Of a stretch of DNA of 64,000 nucleotides, positions 1-7,759 are shown piece after piece. The DNA is taken from NCBI RefSeq assembly GCF_002218085.1, contig NZ_BDUC01000001.1, positions 1,055,955 through 1,119,954 of the forward strand, in the 5' to 3' direction. This stretch comes from Tolypothrix sp. NIES-4075 (GTDB taxonomy: Bacteria > Cyanobacteriota > Cyanobacteriia > Cyanobacteriales > Nostocaceae). Both the position numbers and the translations under genes were made by a program. The notes under the pieces were generated by a model. That model searched no databases. It saw nothing but the letters and a program-made list of their open reading frames with translations, and was not told the DNA's origin. Each line of letters starts with the position of its first letter. Within the stretch, counting starts at the first letter, position 1.

Positions 1-226
1 GTGCCCTACGAAAATAATTAACGCCTTGAAATAATTCTAGCCACGCCCAAGTAAATAAAGAGCCAAAAGCAAGTACGTCTAACCCTGTATTAATTTCGCC
101 TGTTGTAAAAACTAGTTTGAGCAAACTAGCTGTTATCCAGACAATAATTGGTAGATTTGGCATCTGAGCTATAACAATATTGCCATCGCTGTCACGGAAG
201 ATTTTATCAAATAATGTATTTTGCAT
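1..226 (-). CDS. Small membrane protein, partial (C-terminus off the window)
   Basis: An open frame runs from an ATG at 226 to the window edge without a stop, about 75 residues. It begins MQNTLFDKIFRDSDGN and continues into two hydrophobic stretches (around residues 22-37 and 44-60), so it looks like a small inner-membrane protein. I recognise it only as a type of hypothetical membrane protein common in cyanobacteria and give it no function. The gene diverges from the Uma2 fragment/MazEF locus that starts near 363. The intervening 136 bp would hold both promoters. The C-terminus is not visible. Confidence 0.7.
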   Translation of the reverse strand, partial: MQNTLFDKIFRDSDGNIVIAQMPNLPIIVWITASLLKLVFTTGEINTGLDVLAFGSLFTWAWLELFQGVNYFRRA

Positions 227-362
227 AACTTTCAATTGCAACAATTAGCCAAAGCTATTAACTTACAAAAACTACTGTATTGCATTAAAACATTCAGGTC
301 TTTCTCTTTTCATGCATCATTGTGCTGAGATTAGAAATACAATAGGAAGAGGCAAGCCGAAA

Positions 363-473
363 ATGGTACAAGCTGTAAGCAAAAATCTGACATTGGCGGA
401 GTTTCTGCAATTACCAGAAACGAAACCCGCCAGTGAGTATCTTGATGGTCAAATTAATCCAAAAACCCATTAG
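363..473 (+). pseudogene. Truncated 5' end of a Uma2-family (DUF820) gene
   Basis: ATG 363 opens a 36-codon frame starting MVQAVSKNLTLAEFLQLPET and continuing KPASEYLDGQI. This is the typical N-terminus of cyanobacterial Uma2 (PD-(D/E)XK-like) proteins. The family normally continues with IIQKPM; here one extra A shifts the frame and it stops at 471. The shifted frame reads LIQKPI and runs directly into mazE, so the Uma2 5' end has been spliced onto the antitoxin gene. The catalytic part of Uma2 is absent. Confidence 0.7.
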
Positions 474-717
474 AACCCGAATTGTCAGAATCGGCAATTC
501 TCAAGGTATTCGTATTCCCAAACCCTTATTAGAACAAAGTGGTATTCACACAGAGGTGGAAATTGAGGTTCATGGCGATCGTTTAATTATTCGGGCAACA
601 CCACGATTACGGGTTGGATGGGATAAAGCTTTTGCAGCAATGGCAGAGCGAGATGATGATGTTCTGCTAGATGATATTAATACAACAGACTGGGATCGAG
701 TTGAGTGGGAATGGTAG
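445..717 (+). CDS. mazE: MazE-type antitoxin (AbrB/SpoVT fold)
   Basis: This 90-residue protein should bind and neutralise the MazF ribonuclease encoded just downstream and repress the shared promoter through its N-terminal swapped-hairpin DNA-binding domain. The signature RIVRIGNSQGIRIPK lies near residues 13-27 and is followed by the EVEIEV strand region. The acidic, Trp-rich C-terminus (DDDVLLDD, TDWDRVEWEW) is the usual toxin-binding tail. I chose ATG 445; an in-frame GTG at 433 adds four residues. Residues 1-9 (MVKLIQKPI) are not native antitoxin sequence: they come from a Uma2 gene read out of its own frame, so the ancestral start was probably near codon 472. The stop overlaps the mazF start. 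Confidence 0.88.
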   Translation: MVKLIQKPIRTRIVRIGNSQGIRIPKPLLEQSGIHTEVEIEVHGDRLIIRATPRLRVGWDKAFAAMAERDDDVLLDDINTTDWDRVEWEW

Positions 718-1034
718 TTAAGCGTTTTGATGTTTTCCTAGTTAATCTCGATCCCACCGTTGGTAGTGAAATCCAAAAGACGCGTCCCTGTGTAATTATT
801 TCCCCAGACGAGATGAACCGCCATATTGCTACGGTCATTGTTGCTCCAATGACTACAAAGGGACAGATATATCCTACACGCATAGCTTGTGAGTTTCAAG
901 GCAAAGATGGGCAGATTGTTCTCGACCAAATTAGCACAGTAGATAAAGTTCGATTGGTCAAACTACTTGGTCAAATTAGTGACGATGAGCAAAGAGCAGT
1001 TTTCGATATCTTGGCTGAGATGTTTGCCGAGTGA
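711..1034 (+). CDS. mazF: MazF-type endoribonuclease toxin (PemK/MazF family)
   Basis: This 107-residue protein is a probable sequence-specific mRNA interferase. Family hallmarks are RFDVFLVNLDPTVGSEIQKTRPC near the N-terminus, with the catalytic-type Arg in the KTRP motif, then VIISPDEMNR, VIVAPMTT and the core strand GQIVLDQISTVDK. Length and motif order are normal for the family, so the toxin appears intact. ATG 711 overlaps the mazE stop (ATGGTAG, 711-717), which implies translational coupling; an in-frame GTG at 705 is less likely. Target sequence specificity cannot be read from the DNA. Confidence 0.92.
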   Translation: MVVKRFDVFLVNLDPTVGSEIQKTRPCVIISPDEMNRHIATVIVAPMTTKGQIYPTRIACEFQGKDGQIVLDQISTVDKVRLVKLLGQISDDEQRAVFDILAEMFAE

Positions 1035-1198
1035 ACTACTTAGGAAGGAAAATTAAATAATATATAAATCAATGCTTACAAGCATTAATCTCAAATTTAA
1101 ATATATGTGCCAGTTGATTTTGTATTGTAACGCTTGCGTAAGTCCTATGAATATCTCAACTAAATAAAATACTCCAAATAGTAATTTTTAACCGACAT

Positions 1199-1810
1199 AT
1201 GGAATCACCCAATTTGTATGCGGAACCACGTATCAAACAATTTGTCGAAATTGCTGCTAACTATTGCTTATGGGCAGAAAGCTTCTCTAGCAATTTTACT
1301 GAACAGATGCTAATTGCTCGAAAGTTGTTGGCTGGACTTCATTTAGCAGTACTTGATCTACCCGATCTTGGTTGTGGCAAAGACGTAATAGATATTCCTT
1401 CCTTGAGTAAAGAAAATCATGTTTATCACCATTTTAAAAATATGCCTATCAATGGATATTGGGATGTGTTCGATCCACTGAATCAAGAAGATACACAGTC
1501 TGTATTCAACAGTTTAGCTGACGATCTAAGCGATATTTACAAGGATTTGAAGCGAGGCATAAGTAGGTTGGCGTTAAAATTTATCGTTATGACAAGGCAG
1601 GGGGCAGGGGGCAGGGAGCAAGGGGAAAAAGGATTTGAGCCTTGTTTACTTTTCTTCACACAGTTTGATTTTATAGCGCCGACTTACTTATTACTGTACA
1701 ATCAAGGCTATATCACCGAAGCAGTGTGGGAGTGGCGATTTCATTTCGAGATCCATTGGGGTGTTCACCTAGTTGGTGCACAAAGAGCAATTCACAGCTA
1801 CTTCTCGTAA
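1199..1810 (+). CDS. DUF5063-like protein carrying an in-frame repeat insertion
   Basis: The flanks of this 203-residue frame match a small cyanobacterial family that I assign tentatively to DUF5063. The N-terminal part (to about residue 121) contains FVEIAANYC and SLADDLSDIYKDLKRG. The last 35 or so residues contain YITEAVWEWRFHFEIHWGVHLVGAQRAI. Between them, residues 121-165 are unlike the family and are encoded by a MITE-like repeat (1559-1692) with a G-rich core. Removing about 45 codons gives a protein near 158 residues, which fits the family. The function of DUF5063 is unknown and it is uncertain whether the interrupted protein folds. Confidence 0.6.
   Translation: MESPNLYAEPRIKQFVEIAANYCLWAESFSSNFTEQMLIARKLLAGLHLAVLDLPDLGCGKDVIDIPSLSKENHVYHHFKNMPINGYWDVFDPLNQEDTQSVFNSLADDLSDIYKDLKRGISRLALKFIVMTRQGAGGREQGEKGFEPCLLFFTQFDFIAPTYLLLYNQGYITEAVWEWRFHFEIHWGVHLVGAQRAIHSYFS
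1559..1692. mobile_element. MITE-like element inserted in frame in the DUF5063 gene
   Basis: The left end ATAAGTAGGTTGGCGTTAAA and the reverse complement of the right end ATAAGTAAGTCGGCGCTATA form imperfect terminal inverted repeats of about 25 bp. The core contains GGCAGGGGGCAGGGGGCAGG, a sequence typical of intergenic repeats elsewhere in the window. There is no coding capacity of its own. The length (about 134 bp plus any target duplication) is compatible with a multiple of three, so the host frame stays open. Exact ends are uncertain by a few bases. Confidence 0.6.
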
Positions 1811-2511
1811 TGGATGCGGCAATTTTTCTCAAGCGTGTTCGCAATAATTCACAGCCATAAGATAATACCCTTTAGCAATCGCCTTGCATTATTTGGGAAG
1901 AATGCGTAGAATCAAGCGCTAAGGTTGCTTGCATCTGCTGATTTGTGTCTTGAGGTAATTGTATATTCCAAAACCTTTGTTATGGCAAATTAGTATTTAC
2001 ACATAGGTTAAAATTCACCTGACGGGCGATCGCTCTACAAAATATAATATATACTTCTTTGGTTATATAACCAAAGATATAAATTAAAGCTATTGTATTT
2101 TTACTGTTGGCTTAAATTACCCATAACCCAACTTATACAGCTATTGCTGAGAATTGGGCGAAGTCATAGTAATGATAACTTTTGTCAACACTTTTAGTCA
2201 TTTACTAACATGCACTGCTGCTTATATGCTCAATCATGCTCGTTTTTACACCTTTTGAGACTACATAACGCCGCTTAATTTCCACCTTGACTAATTTAGA
2301 AGGTTAAGGGAAACTTACATATGACAGATGTGTAGACTTATAAAATCAATAATTTTTGTAAAGATTCTGAGATATATATTTTGAGAGATGGAACATTAGT
2401 TAACAAAGTGGCAAGTTTGTATCAAGCGTGAAAATGTTCGTATTGGCTATATTTTAGCCATCAGAAAACAGCACTACTGTCCAAACGTAAAAAGCGTGGT
2501 TTGCCAAAAGC
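1811..2511. other. Gene-poor 700-bp stretch with a decayed antitoxin relic
   Basis: No intact gene is visible here. The only recognisable content is a degenerate copy of mazE sequence at about 1946-2033 (separate entry). The rest is AT-rich, with stops in all frames. The DUF2997 gene that follows probably has its promoter in the last 150 bp, but no clear -35/-10 pair can be singled out. Confidence 0.5.
1946..2033 (+). pseudogene. Degenerate mazE-like relic
   Basis: The stretch aligns colinearly with positions about 497-584 inside the intact mazE upstream. Shared blocks include GAGGTAATTGTAT versus AAGGTATTCGTAT, TATTCC, CAAA, TATT, ACACA, AGGT and GCGATCG. Identity over the best 52 bases is roughly 80 percent by eye. 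The frame is broken and no toxin gene follows. It is best read as the remains of a second mazE copy; with so short a match some doubt remains. Confidence 0.45.
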
Positions 2512-2724
2512 ATGGAGACATTAGAATTCATCATTTATCCAGATGGTCGGGTACAAGAAAAAGTCACTGGCATTGTTGGTGCTTCTTGTGCTGAAGTTAC
2601 GGCAGCAATAGAGGCACAGCTAGGGTTAGTACTTAGTCATGAACCAACTTCAGAATTCTTCACCGCTCAGGTGCAGCAACAATCTGGTGTGGTAAATACG
2701 CAAACCACTTTCAGCGAATGGTAA
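2512..2724 (+). CDS. DUF2997 domain protein
   Basis: This 70-residue acidic protein starts METLEFIIYPDGRVQEKVTG, the signature of the DUF2997 family, which is found next to ycf35 in cyanobacteria. The body (ASCAEVTAAIEAQLG) is predicted helical and the C-terminus is polar. No catalytic motif is visible. It is the first gene of a three-gene plus-strand operon with Ycf35 and a ferredoxin: 39 bp separates it from Ycf35, and the terminator at 3634 ends the unit. The conserved neighbourhood suggests a shared role, perhaps in an iron-sulfur or redox process, but that is inference only. Confidence 0.85.
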   Translation: METLEFIIYPDGRVQEKVTGIVGASCAEVTAAIEAQLGLVLSHEPTSEFFTAQVQQQSGVVNTQTTFSEW

Positions 2725-2763
2725 ATTTTTCAACAAATTTAGTTTCATCAAATCACAACCACC

Positions 2764-3150
2764 ATGTCACACTTTAGCCAAATTAAGACGCAAATTCGTA
2801 ATCTTGACTCGTTGAAAGAAGCTCTCACCGACTTGGGTATAAGTTGGAAACCCGGTACACGCGAAGTGCGCGGTTATCGCGGTCAAACTCATGCAGCCGA
2901 AGTTACCATTGAACAAGACAATGGCTATGACATTGGCTTTAAATGGAATGGCTTAGAATACGAATTGGTTTCTGACTTGCAATATTGGCAGCAAAATTTG
3001 TCTGTTGATGGGTTTTTGCGTCAAGTAACGCAGCGTTATGCATATCACACGGTTGTGAAAGAAACTACTCGTGCTGGCTTTCAAGTCGCTGAACAACAAA
3101 AAAATAAAGATGGTTCTATTCGCTTACTAGTACAGCGCTGGAGTGCGTAA
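2764..3150 (+). CDS. ycf35: DUF1257 protein, Ycf35 homologue
   Basis: This 128-residue protein opens MSHFSQIKTQIRNLDSLKEA, the conserved start of Ycf35 proteins, which are also encoded in some red-algal plastid genomes. Conserved blocks include GYRGQTHAAEVTI, DIGFKWNGLEYELVSDLQYW and FLRQVTQRYAYHTVV. Length is as expected. The molecular function is unknown. Its stop codon (3148-3150) shares one base with the ferredoxin ATG at 3150, so the two are translationally coupled and probably work together. Confidence 0.92.
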   Translation: MSHFSQIKTQIRNLDSLKEALTDLGISWKPGTREVRGYRGQTHAAEVTIEQDNGYDIGFKWNGLEYELVSDLQYWQQNLSVDGFLRQVTQRYAYHTVVKETTRAGFQVAEQQKNKDGSIRLLVQRWSA

Positions 3151-3605
3151 TGTCTGATTTTCTGCCGCAGGAAGAACAAGAAGAACGCTCCGGTTTAGAA
3201 CCAGAATTAGGCGGTTTTTTGCGGGATGAGCCGGAACGGTCTGGTTTAGAGCCGGAATTGGGGGGAATGCTGCGTCAAAAAGGTGTTTATGTAGATGAAA
3301 TCACCTGTATTGGCTGTTTGCATTGTGCCCATGTTGCTCGTAACACTTTTTATATTGAACCAGATTACGGGCGATCGCGTGTAATTCGACAAGAAGGGGA
3401 CGCGGAAGAAGTAATTCAAGAAGCAATTGACACTTGTCCGGTTGATTGCATCCACTGGGTAGATTACACTGAATTGAAAAAGTTAGAAGAAGAGCGCAAA
3501 TATCAGGTAATTCCTGTGGTAGGTTATCCGGTGGAAGAAGCGGTTGTCGCTTCTGCACGTCGGCGTCAAAAGCGAAGATTAACCCCTAAAAAATCCCGTT
3601 ATTGA
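3150..3605 (+). CDS. [4Fe-4S] ferredoxin with repeated N-terminal extension
   Basis: This 151-residue protein has one bacterial-type iron-sulfur site: Cys53, Cys56 and Cys59 in CIGCLHC, and Cys96 in the later TCPVDC, with an additional Cys at 100. It should carry a single [4Fe-4S] cluster and transfer electrons at low potential. Before the domain is an acidic extension with a direct repeat, RSGLEPELGG, at residues 13-22 and again at 30-39. The C-terminus is basic (RRRQKRRLTPKKSR). It is the last gene of the DUF2997-Ycf35-ferredoxin operon. The redox partner is not evident from the sequence. Confidence 0.9.
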   Translation: MSDFLPQEEQEERSGLEPELGGFLRDEPERSGLEPELGGMLRQKGVYVDEITCIGCLHCAHVARNTFYIEPDYGRSRVIRQEGDAEEVIQEAIDTCPVDCIHWVDYTELKKLEEERKYQVIPVVGYPVEEAVVASARRRQKRRLTPKKSRY

Positions 3606-3633
3606 AATATAAAATTTCAATTTCAAATATAAA

Positions 3634-3662
3634 GGGCTGTTTAGACAGCCTTTTTGTTTTTT
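3634..3662 (+). terminator. Rho-independent terminator of the ycf35-ferredoxin operon
   Basis: The stem GGCTGT / ACAGCC (3635-3640 and 3645-3650) encloses a TTAG loop and is followed at once by TTTTTGTTTTTT. It lies 29 bp past the ferredoxin stop and has the classical hairpin plus U-tract form. Confidence 0.85.
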
Positions 3663-3994
3663 ATACTATTTTTTGTTAGGTAAACATGCAGTTTGGAGTT
3701 ATTTTAAATACAGGGGTTACGCAAGTGGCACAGCGCGATCGCACCTGCCCAAGCTCTTTTAATTGACTTTTGAGTAATTGTGTGCATATTAAATTATTAC
3801 CTGATAAATTATCGAGCTACACAGTTGCATTCTACTATTGTGCCTAAAGCGGTAACGCCCCCTCATGGCTGGCCTGTGAGTTCTGACGCCTTGGCTGCGC
3901 TTCTTTGGCTTTGCTCCTGAATTCTGCTATATATGAGCTAGCTCATAGTAACTACTAGAAATAACCACTAAATTGAAGTCAATCAATATTCTAA
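3663..3994. other. Intergenic region upstream of the globin gene
   Basis: The region contains one HIP1 half-site cluster (GCGCGATCGC near 3734) but no open frame with codon bias, no tRNA and no tandem repeat. It must hold the promoter of the haemoglobin gene. I cannot distinguish a specific operator. Confidence 0.4.
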
Positions 3995-4009
3995 ATGGTT
4001 GAAAAAACT

Positions 4010-4450
4010 ATGATTAGCCAACAAACGATAGATATCATTAAATCTACAGCACCTGTCTTGAAAAAAAACGGTCAGCAAATCACAACTCGGATGTATGAAA
4101 TTATGTTTCAAAACCATCCAGAAATCAGAAAACAATTTGATATGTCTGCTCAAGCAGATGGTTCTCAGCCTGCGAGATTAGCGACAGCAGTTTATAGTTA
4201 TGCTAACCAAATTGATAATTTGTCTGCCTTAAAATCGATGGTAGAAAAGATTGCCCATCGTCACGTGCAGACCCATGTTACACCAGAACAATATCCGATT
4301 GTTGGAGAAAGTTTATTGCAAGCAATGAAAGATGTTTTGCAAGAAGCAGCAACAGAGGAAGTGATGGCGGCTTGGACTGAAGCTTATCAAACATTATCTC
4401 AGGTTTTCATCAACAGAGAACAGGAAATACAGCATATTTCAGGTAAATGA
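4010..4450 (+). CDS. Single-domain haemoglobin (flavohaemoglobin-type globin)
   Basis: This 146-residue globin has no reductase domain. With ATG 4010 as residue 1, the key haem-pocket positions fall at the same numbers as in bacterial flavohaemoglobins: Tyr29 (B10), Phe43 (CD1) and proximal His85 (F8, in AHRHV). This agreement is why I prefer 4010 over the ATG at 3995. The motif PEQYPIVGESLL is also typical. A role in nitric oxide or oxygen chemistry is likely from the family, and an external reductase would be needed. The gene stands alone, with large gaps on both sides. Confidence 0.9.
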   Translation: MISQQTIDIIKSTAPVLKKNGQQITTRMYEIMFQNHPEIRKQFDMSAQADGSQPARLATAVYSYANQIDNLSALKSMVEKIAHRHVQTHVTPEQYPIVGESLLQAMKDVLQEAATEEVMAAWTEAYQTLSQVFINREQEIQHISGK

Positions 4451-4680
4451 AGTACACGGGTAGGCGCACAACATCTTGTGCCTCTACAATTATCTGTACC
4501 TCACTATGAATGCAATTTGTTGTATATATAGAACAGGGAAAACAACAGCTAGTACATTCCTAACAAAAACCTAAGCGTTTTAGAACACTAATAACTTCAA
4601 AAGCTCGAACTCTTAGTAGCGATGCTTCTGTGGTTATCTCAAATATGGTTAGCAACCGACGATGTGGTATTTCAGAAAGC

Positions 4681-4738
4681 GTTGGCGATCGCCTGTCTGT
4701 GAGAATGTGCTGTTGGCGATCGCCTGTCTGTGAGAATG
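4681..4738. repeat. Direct duplication containing HIP1
   Basis: Two 27-bp identical copies (4681-4707 and 4712-4738) are spaced with a 31-bp period, each centred on GGCGATCGCC. Confidence 0.8.
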
Positions 4739-4856
4739 CCTTGAAGCCCAAATCCCTCTCACTACCCCCGCGCTTGTCATGTTCAGATGTGTTTGCCCTG
4801 TCTGCCCACTCGCGCTTTATGCCAGTTGCGTAAGTCTTGAAATATATAAAGCGATG

Positions 4857-4911
4857 TAGTTAGCGCTACCCTACGGGAAAGCTCCGCTAACAGCGCTCTT
4901 TGCGCTAACTA
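4857..4911. repeat. Dispersed imperfect palindrome
   Basis: GTAGTTAGCGC at the left end pairs with GCGCTAACTAC at the right end, around an inner part with CCCTACGGGAAAGCTCCGC. This is a type of palindromic repeat scattered through cyanobacterial genomes. It lies downstream of the minus-strand DUF4335 gene and could also act as a terminator. Confidence 0.65.
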
Positions 4912-4936
4912 CGATGGAAGATATATTTTTGCTCAA

Positions 4937-6616
4937 TTACTCTGACTCCGGAAATGTCTGCACTTTGCCATCAGGACTGAGAACGGCTCGAATTCTCACA
5001 TTTTGTCCATTTCTATTGGGTGAGACAAAAGGTTGCCCAATTCCTGGCATTCCGGCGCTGTCAACGTAATCTCTGGCAGCTTTTCCTAAAGGCAAAATTC
5101 TTTCAACTTTGCCGTCAACACCGATTAATAAACTGTACTCTAACGTTTGCTTTAATCCTGTGGGTGGCTGCCAGCGCTTTTTCAAAAAGTCTCTAGCTTC
5201 TGCCACCTGAGGTGTGTCAAACAATGTGCCTGTTGCCACCTCTTGAGAAGGGTTGCGCCCTTGCCTCAATCTCTGTGCTAAGGAATTATCATTAGTTCCC
5301 AAGGGAGCTGTTGGTGAGGAAGCTGAGGTACGGGTGTTACCACCCCGATTGGGTATGGTCGGAAGAGGAGGAGCAGCGGAGATATCGGAGGATATGTCAC
5401 CCGTGGCGGGAGGTAAATTTGATGGTAAATTTCCTGTACTTGGCAAAGCAATTCCATTCTTAGGAATTGAACTTGTACGGCTAGTTTGTTGAGAATTTGT
5501 AGGAATCGCAAACGGATCTGATACTTTGCTGGTTGCTGTTTTCCCTGAAGACCGAGAAAGAGTTGGTGCAGTTGTCCCAGGTATAGTTAAAGCACTGCCG
5601 CTTGATGGCAATGGCGCAGAGAAAGTGGAACCGGGTGCTGTTTGGGGTATGGAGGGGAAACCGGGCGCGGTTTTGGCAGATGCTGGTAATTTTGAATTTA
5701 ATCCTGGCAGAGGCGTTGCGGGAATTGTCGAACCGGGTATTGGCGTTGTTGGAAGTATTGAACCGGGTGCTGGGGGTGTAGGCAGCGTAGAACCTGGTAT
5801 TGCTGGGGTAGTTCCTAGCGGTGGCACTAACAAATTATCTGGGGGGGTGAGTCCAGGTTGGGGTGTTGGCAAAACAGTTGAGGGTGAAGGTTGCAGGGCT
5901 ACTTCTTGTGTAGAAGCTGCTTTTTTAGCTGTCTGCTGATGAAGCCTGATATTATTAGCATATTGCCAAGTAAATGGCGTTAAACCCAAAGCTACTAATA
6001 CCACGGCGGCAGCAGGTGTCCAACTAGGCAAGCTAAAACCTGGACTGGTTCTGTTGACACTTGGTAATGCCATCACCTCAGCTGAATATTCATCTAAAGC
6101 GGTTGCCAAATCGAACAGTTGCAACAAACTAAGTTGAATTACGCCTCCAGATATTTGGTTAGCGAGAGAACCGAGAAACAAGTTGTGAATTAAATAACTG
6201 CTTGGTTCTAAGTGTATGTCTGCTTGTGGTATCTGGAAATTGTTAAATGATTTGGAAGATTTTAAAGTTTGTTCTGGCAGTATTTGATTAAAGCCTTTTA
6301 ATTCTGGGTGTTCTGATACTTTAGTAGAGTCATTTGGTTCGGAGAAACTTGCCCAAAAGCTTTCTGGAGACTTTTGCAGAAATTCCTGCACGTAGTTTGT
6401 CACTGCACTATACAAAGCTTCAAGTTGATCGCGATCGCCTTTAATTGATATTCTCCGTTCTTCTGGCAGTCGCGGATCGTCAAAGCGAAGCTCAAAGTTT
6501 AGCTGCTTCAGCACAGATTTCCCCATCCAACCGGACAAAGATGAGCTTTGTGCCAAAACTTCTAGCGTACAAGTGGGGGGTGTGTATCGGCGGATTACAG
6601 GGTTTGATACAGGCAT
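4937..6616 (-). CDS. DUF4335 domain protein with proline-rich linker
   Basis: This 559-residue protein starts MPVSNPVIRRYTPPTCTLEV, the conserved beginning of the cyanobacterial DUF4335 family. Residues 1-180 form the conserved domain. A hydrophobic segment near residues 198-216 (TPAAAVVLVALGLTPFTW) is a probable membrane anchor. A long Pro/Ser/Thr linker follows, with repeats of the type PGSTLPTPPA. The last 75 residues (SLLIGVDGKVERILPLG, IRAVLSPDGKVQTF) form a compact C-terminal domain. The function is unknown. It follows the DUF3038 gene on the same strand, the usual pairing, so the two likely share a complex or pathway. Confidence 0.88.
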   Translation of the reverse strand: MPVSNPVIRRYTPPTCTLEVLAQSSSLSGWMGKSVLKQLNFELRFDDPRLPEERRISIKGDRDQLEALYSAVTNYVQEFLQKSPESFWASFSEPNDSTKVSEHPELKGFNQILPEQTLKSSKSFNNFQIPQADIHLEPSSYLIHNLFLGSLANQISGGVIQLSLLQLFDLATALDEYSAEVMALPSVNRTSPGFSLPSWTPAAAVVLVALGLTPFTWQYANNIRLHQQTAKKAASTQEVALQPSPSTVLPTPQPGLTPPDNLLVPPLGTTPAIPGSTLPTPPAPGSILPTTPIPGSTIPATPLPGLNSKLPASAKTAPGFPSIPQTAPGSTFSAPLPSSGSALTIPGTTAPTLSRSSGKTATSKVSDPFAIPTNSQQTSRTSSIPKNGIALPSTGNLPSNLPPATGDISSDISAAPPLPTIPNRGGNTRTSASSPTAPLGTNDNSLAQRLRQGRNPSQEVATGTLFDTPQVAEARDFLKKRWQPPTGLKQTLEYSLLIGVDGKVERILPLGKAARDYVDSAGMPGIGQPFVSPNRNGQNVRIRAVLSPDGKVQTFPESE

Positions 6617-6647
6617 GACAGAAAGTGCGAGGGGGACAATTAGGGAT

Positions 6648-6726
6648 TTTAGATTTTAGATTTTAGATTTGGGATTTGGGATTTGGGATTTGGGATTTTA
6701 GATTTGGGATTTGGGATTTGGATTAG
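6648..6726. repeat. Heptamer tandem repeats (STRR)
   Basis: Alternating runs of TTTTAGA and TTTGGGA heptamers fill the gap between the DUF3038 and DUF4335 genes. Such short tandem repeats are characteristic of heterocystous cyanobacteria. No function is implied. Confidence 0.85.
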
Positions 6727-6744
6727 TAACCTTAAATCTCAAAT

Positions 6745-7350
6745 CTAAAATTGTGTGGAACGATCTATAAGTGCTAGCCAGAGACGGCGATGTCCACCGG
6801 GACTACTGTAAAATAGTAAATCTACCAGTAGTTTCAATGCTAGGTGGGTAAGTGCATCTGTGGAAATTTGCTCATCCGACTCCATCCGCTCTTGATAGGT
6901 GTTGCAGAAAGCATCAATATAATCTCCTAACAAAGCAGCTTGATGGGGTTCGCGGTTAGTTTCCGCCATTTGTTCTAATAACCCTACAGCACGGCGAATC
7001 AATTCTTGATCCTCTTTTGCAAGGTAACAAATGATAAGAACTAGCGATCGCGCTTCTTCTACATCTAGCTTTTTTCGCCCTCCAGTACCTTTGCGTAGGG
7101 GATTCGACTGCCGGAGTCGCCACAACGCCACACGATCTGGCACTTTTGATTCTAAATTTAGAATAATTGCCGCCGAGAGCATTGCTTCAGAACCAATACC
7201 AGTTAAAGTTTCTAGCGCCAAAAGTGCTAAGTCCAACTGGGTTTTGATATTATCCCACTGAACTGTGTTTGGAGCAGAAAGCTGGGTTAAGTCCTCCCAT
7301 TGGGAATTTGGATTGGCTGAGTTGGCTGCCGAGTGCATAACTTTTAGCAT
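6745..7350 (-). CDS. DUF3038 domain protein
   Basis: This 201-residue, mostly helical soluble protein belongs to the DUF3038 family, recognised by the blocks LDLALLALETLTGIGSEAML, VPDRVALWRLRQSNPLRKG and the C-terminal SSPGGHRRLWLALI. It precedes the DUF4335 gene by 128 bp on the same strand, the arrangement kept across cyanobacteria. No catalytic residues are evident. The start at 7350 (MLKVMHSAANS) could instead be the ATG five codons in, MHSAAN. The gap to DUF4335 is filled with heptamer repeats, which apparently do not separate the pair functionally. Confidence 0.88.
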   Translation of the reverse strand: MLKVMHSAANSANPNSQWEDLTQLSAPNTVQWDNIKTQLDLALLALETLTGIGSEAMLSAAIILNLESKVPDRVALWRLRQSNPLRKGTGGRKKLDVEEARSLVLIICYLAKEDQELIRRAVGLLEQMAETNREPHQAALLGDYIDAFCNTYQERMESDEQISTDALTHLALKLLVDLLFYSSPGGHRRLWLALIDRSTQF

Positions 7351-7759
7351 AGGTTATCGGGCGGGTTCGGGCTGTTGCTGTTACCCATTTTGAAACCAGA
7401 CTCGCAATATTTAAGGTTGGTTTCCTATAGCTACAAGCCGAAAGCTAGCTTAATTACAAGCTAAACCGCAGGTATTGCAGCTTTTATAAGTTAGGTCAAC
7501 AGCTAGTGTATTTGTCTTACTTTATGACGAAAATATCTCTTAAAGAAAGTAGAAATATTATTGATTACATGTAGTCTGGTAATCCCCGCAGTCACGATTT
7601 GCTCTTTGCCTTAACTGATACTTAAGTACATAGTATAAGTCAGGGCATGGGGCATTGGGAATTGGGAATTGGTAATTGGGAATTGAAAATTGGGAATTGG
7701 GAATTGGGAATTGGTAATGGCTAATTGGGAATTGGGAATACGTTTTTCCCCATTACCCA
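7351..7759. other. Intergenic region with AATTGGG repeats
   Basis: No gene is seen. The 3' part (7640-7740) is an STRR array built on GGGAATT/AATTGGT units lying just past the mutS2 stop. The 5' part probably holds the DUF3038 promoter. Confidence 0.6.

Larger units (their letters stand above)
4451..4935. other. Repeat-rich intergenic region
   Basis: No gene is visible. It contains a 31-bp direct duplication at 4681-4738 (two copies of GTTGGCGATCGCCTG followed by TCTGTGAGAATG) and a large imperfect palindrome at 4857-4911. Short open frames on both strands here lack family matches. Confidence 0.5.

Noticed and set aside
1811..1925. Possible minus-strand coding remnant (protein-like stretch around 1830-1920)
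   Set aside because: Frames are broken and no family could be named. It could be decayed sequence, but the evidence is too weak.
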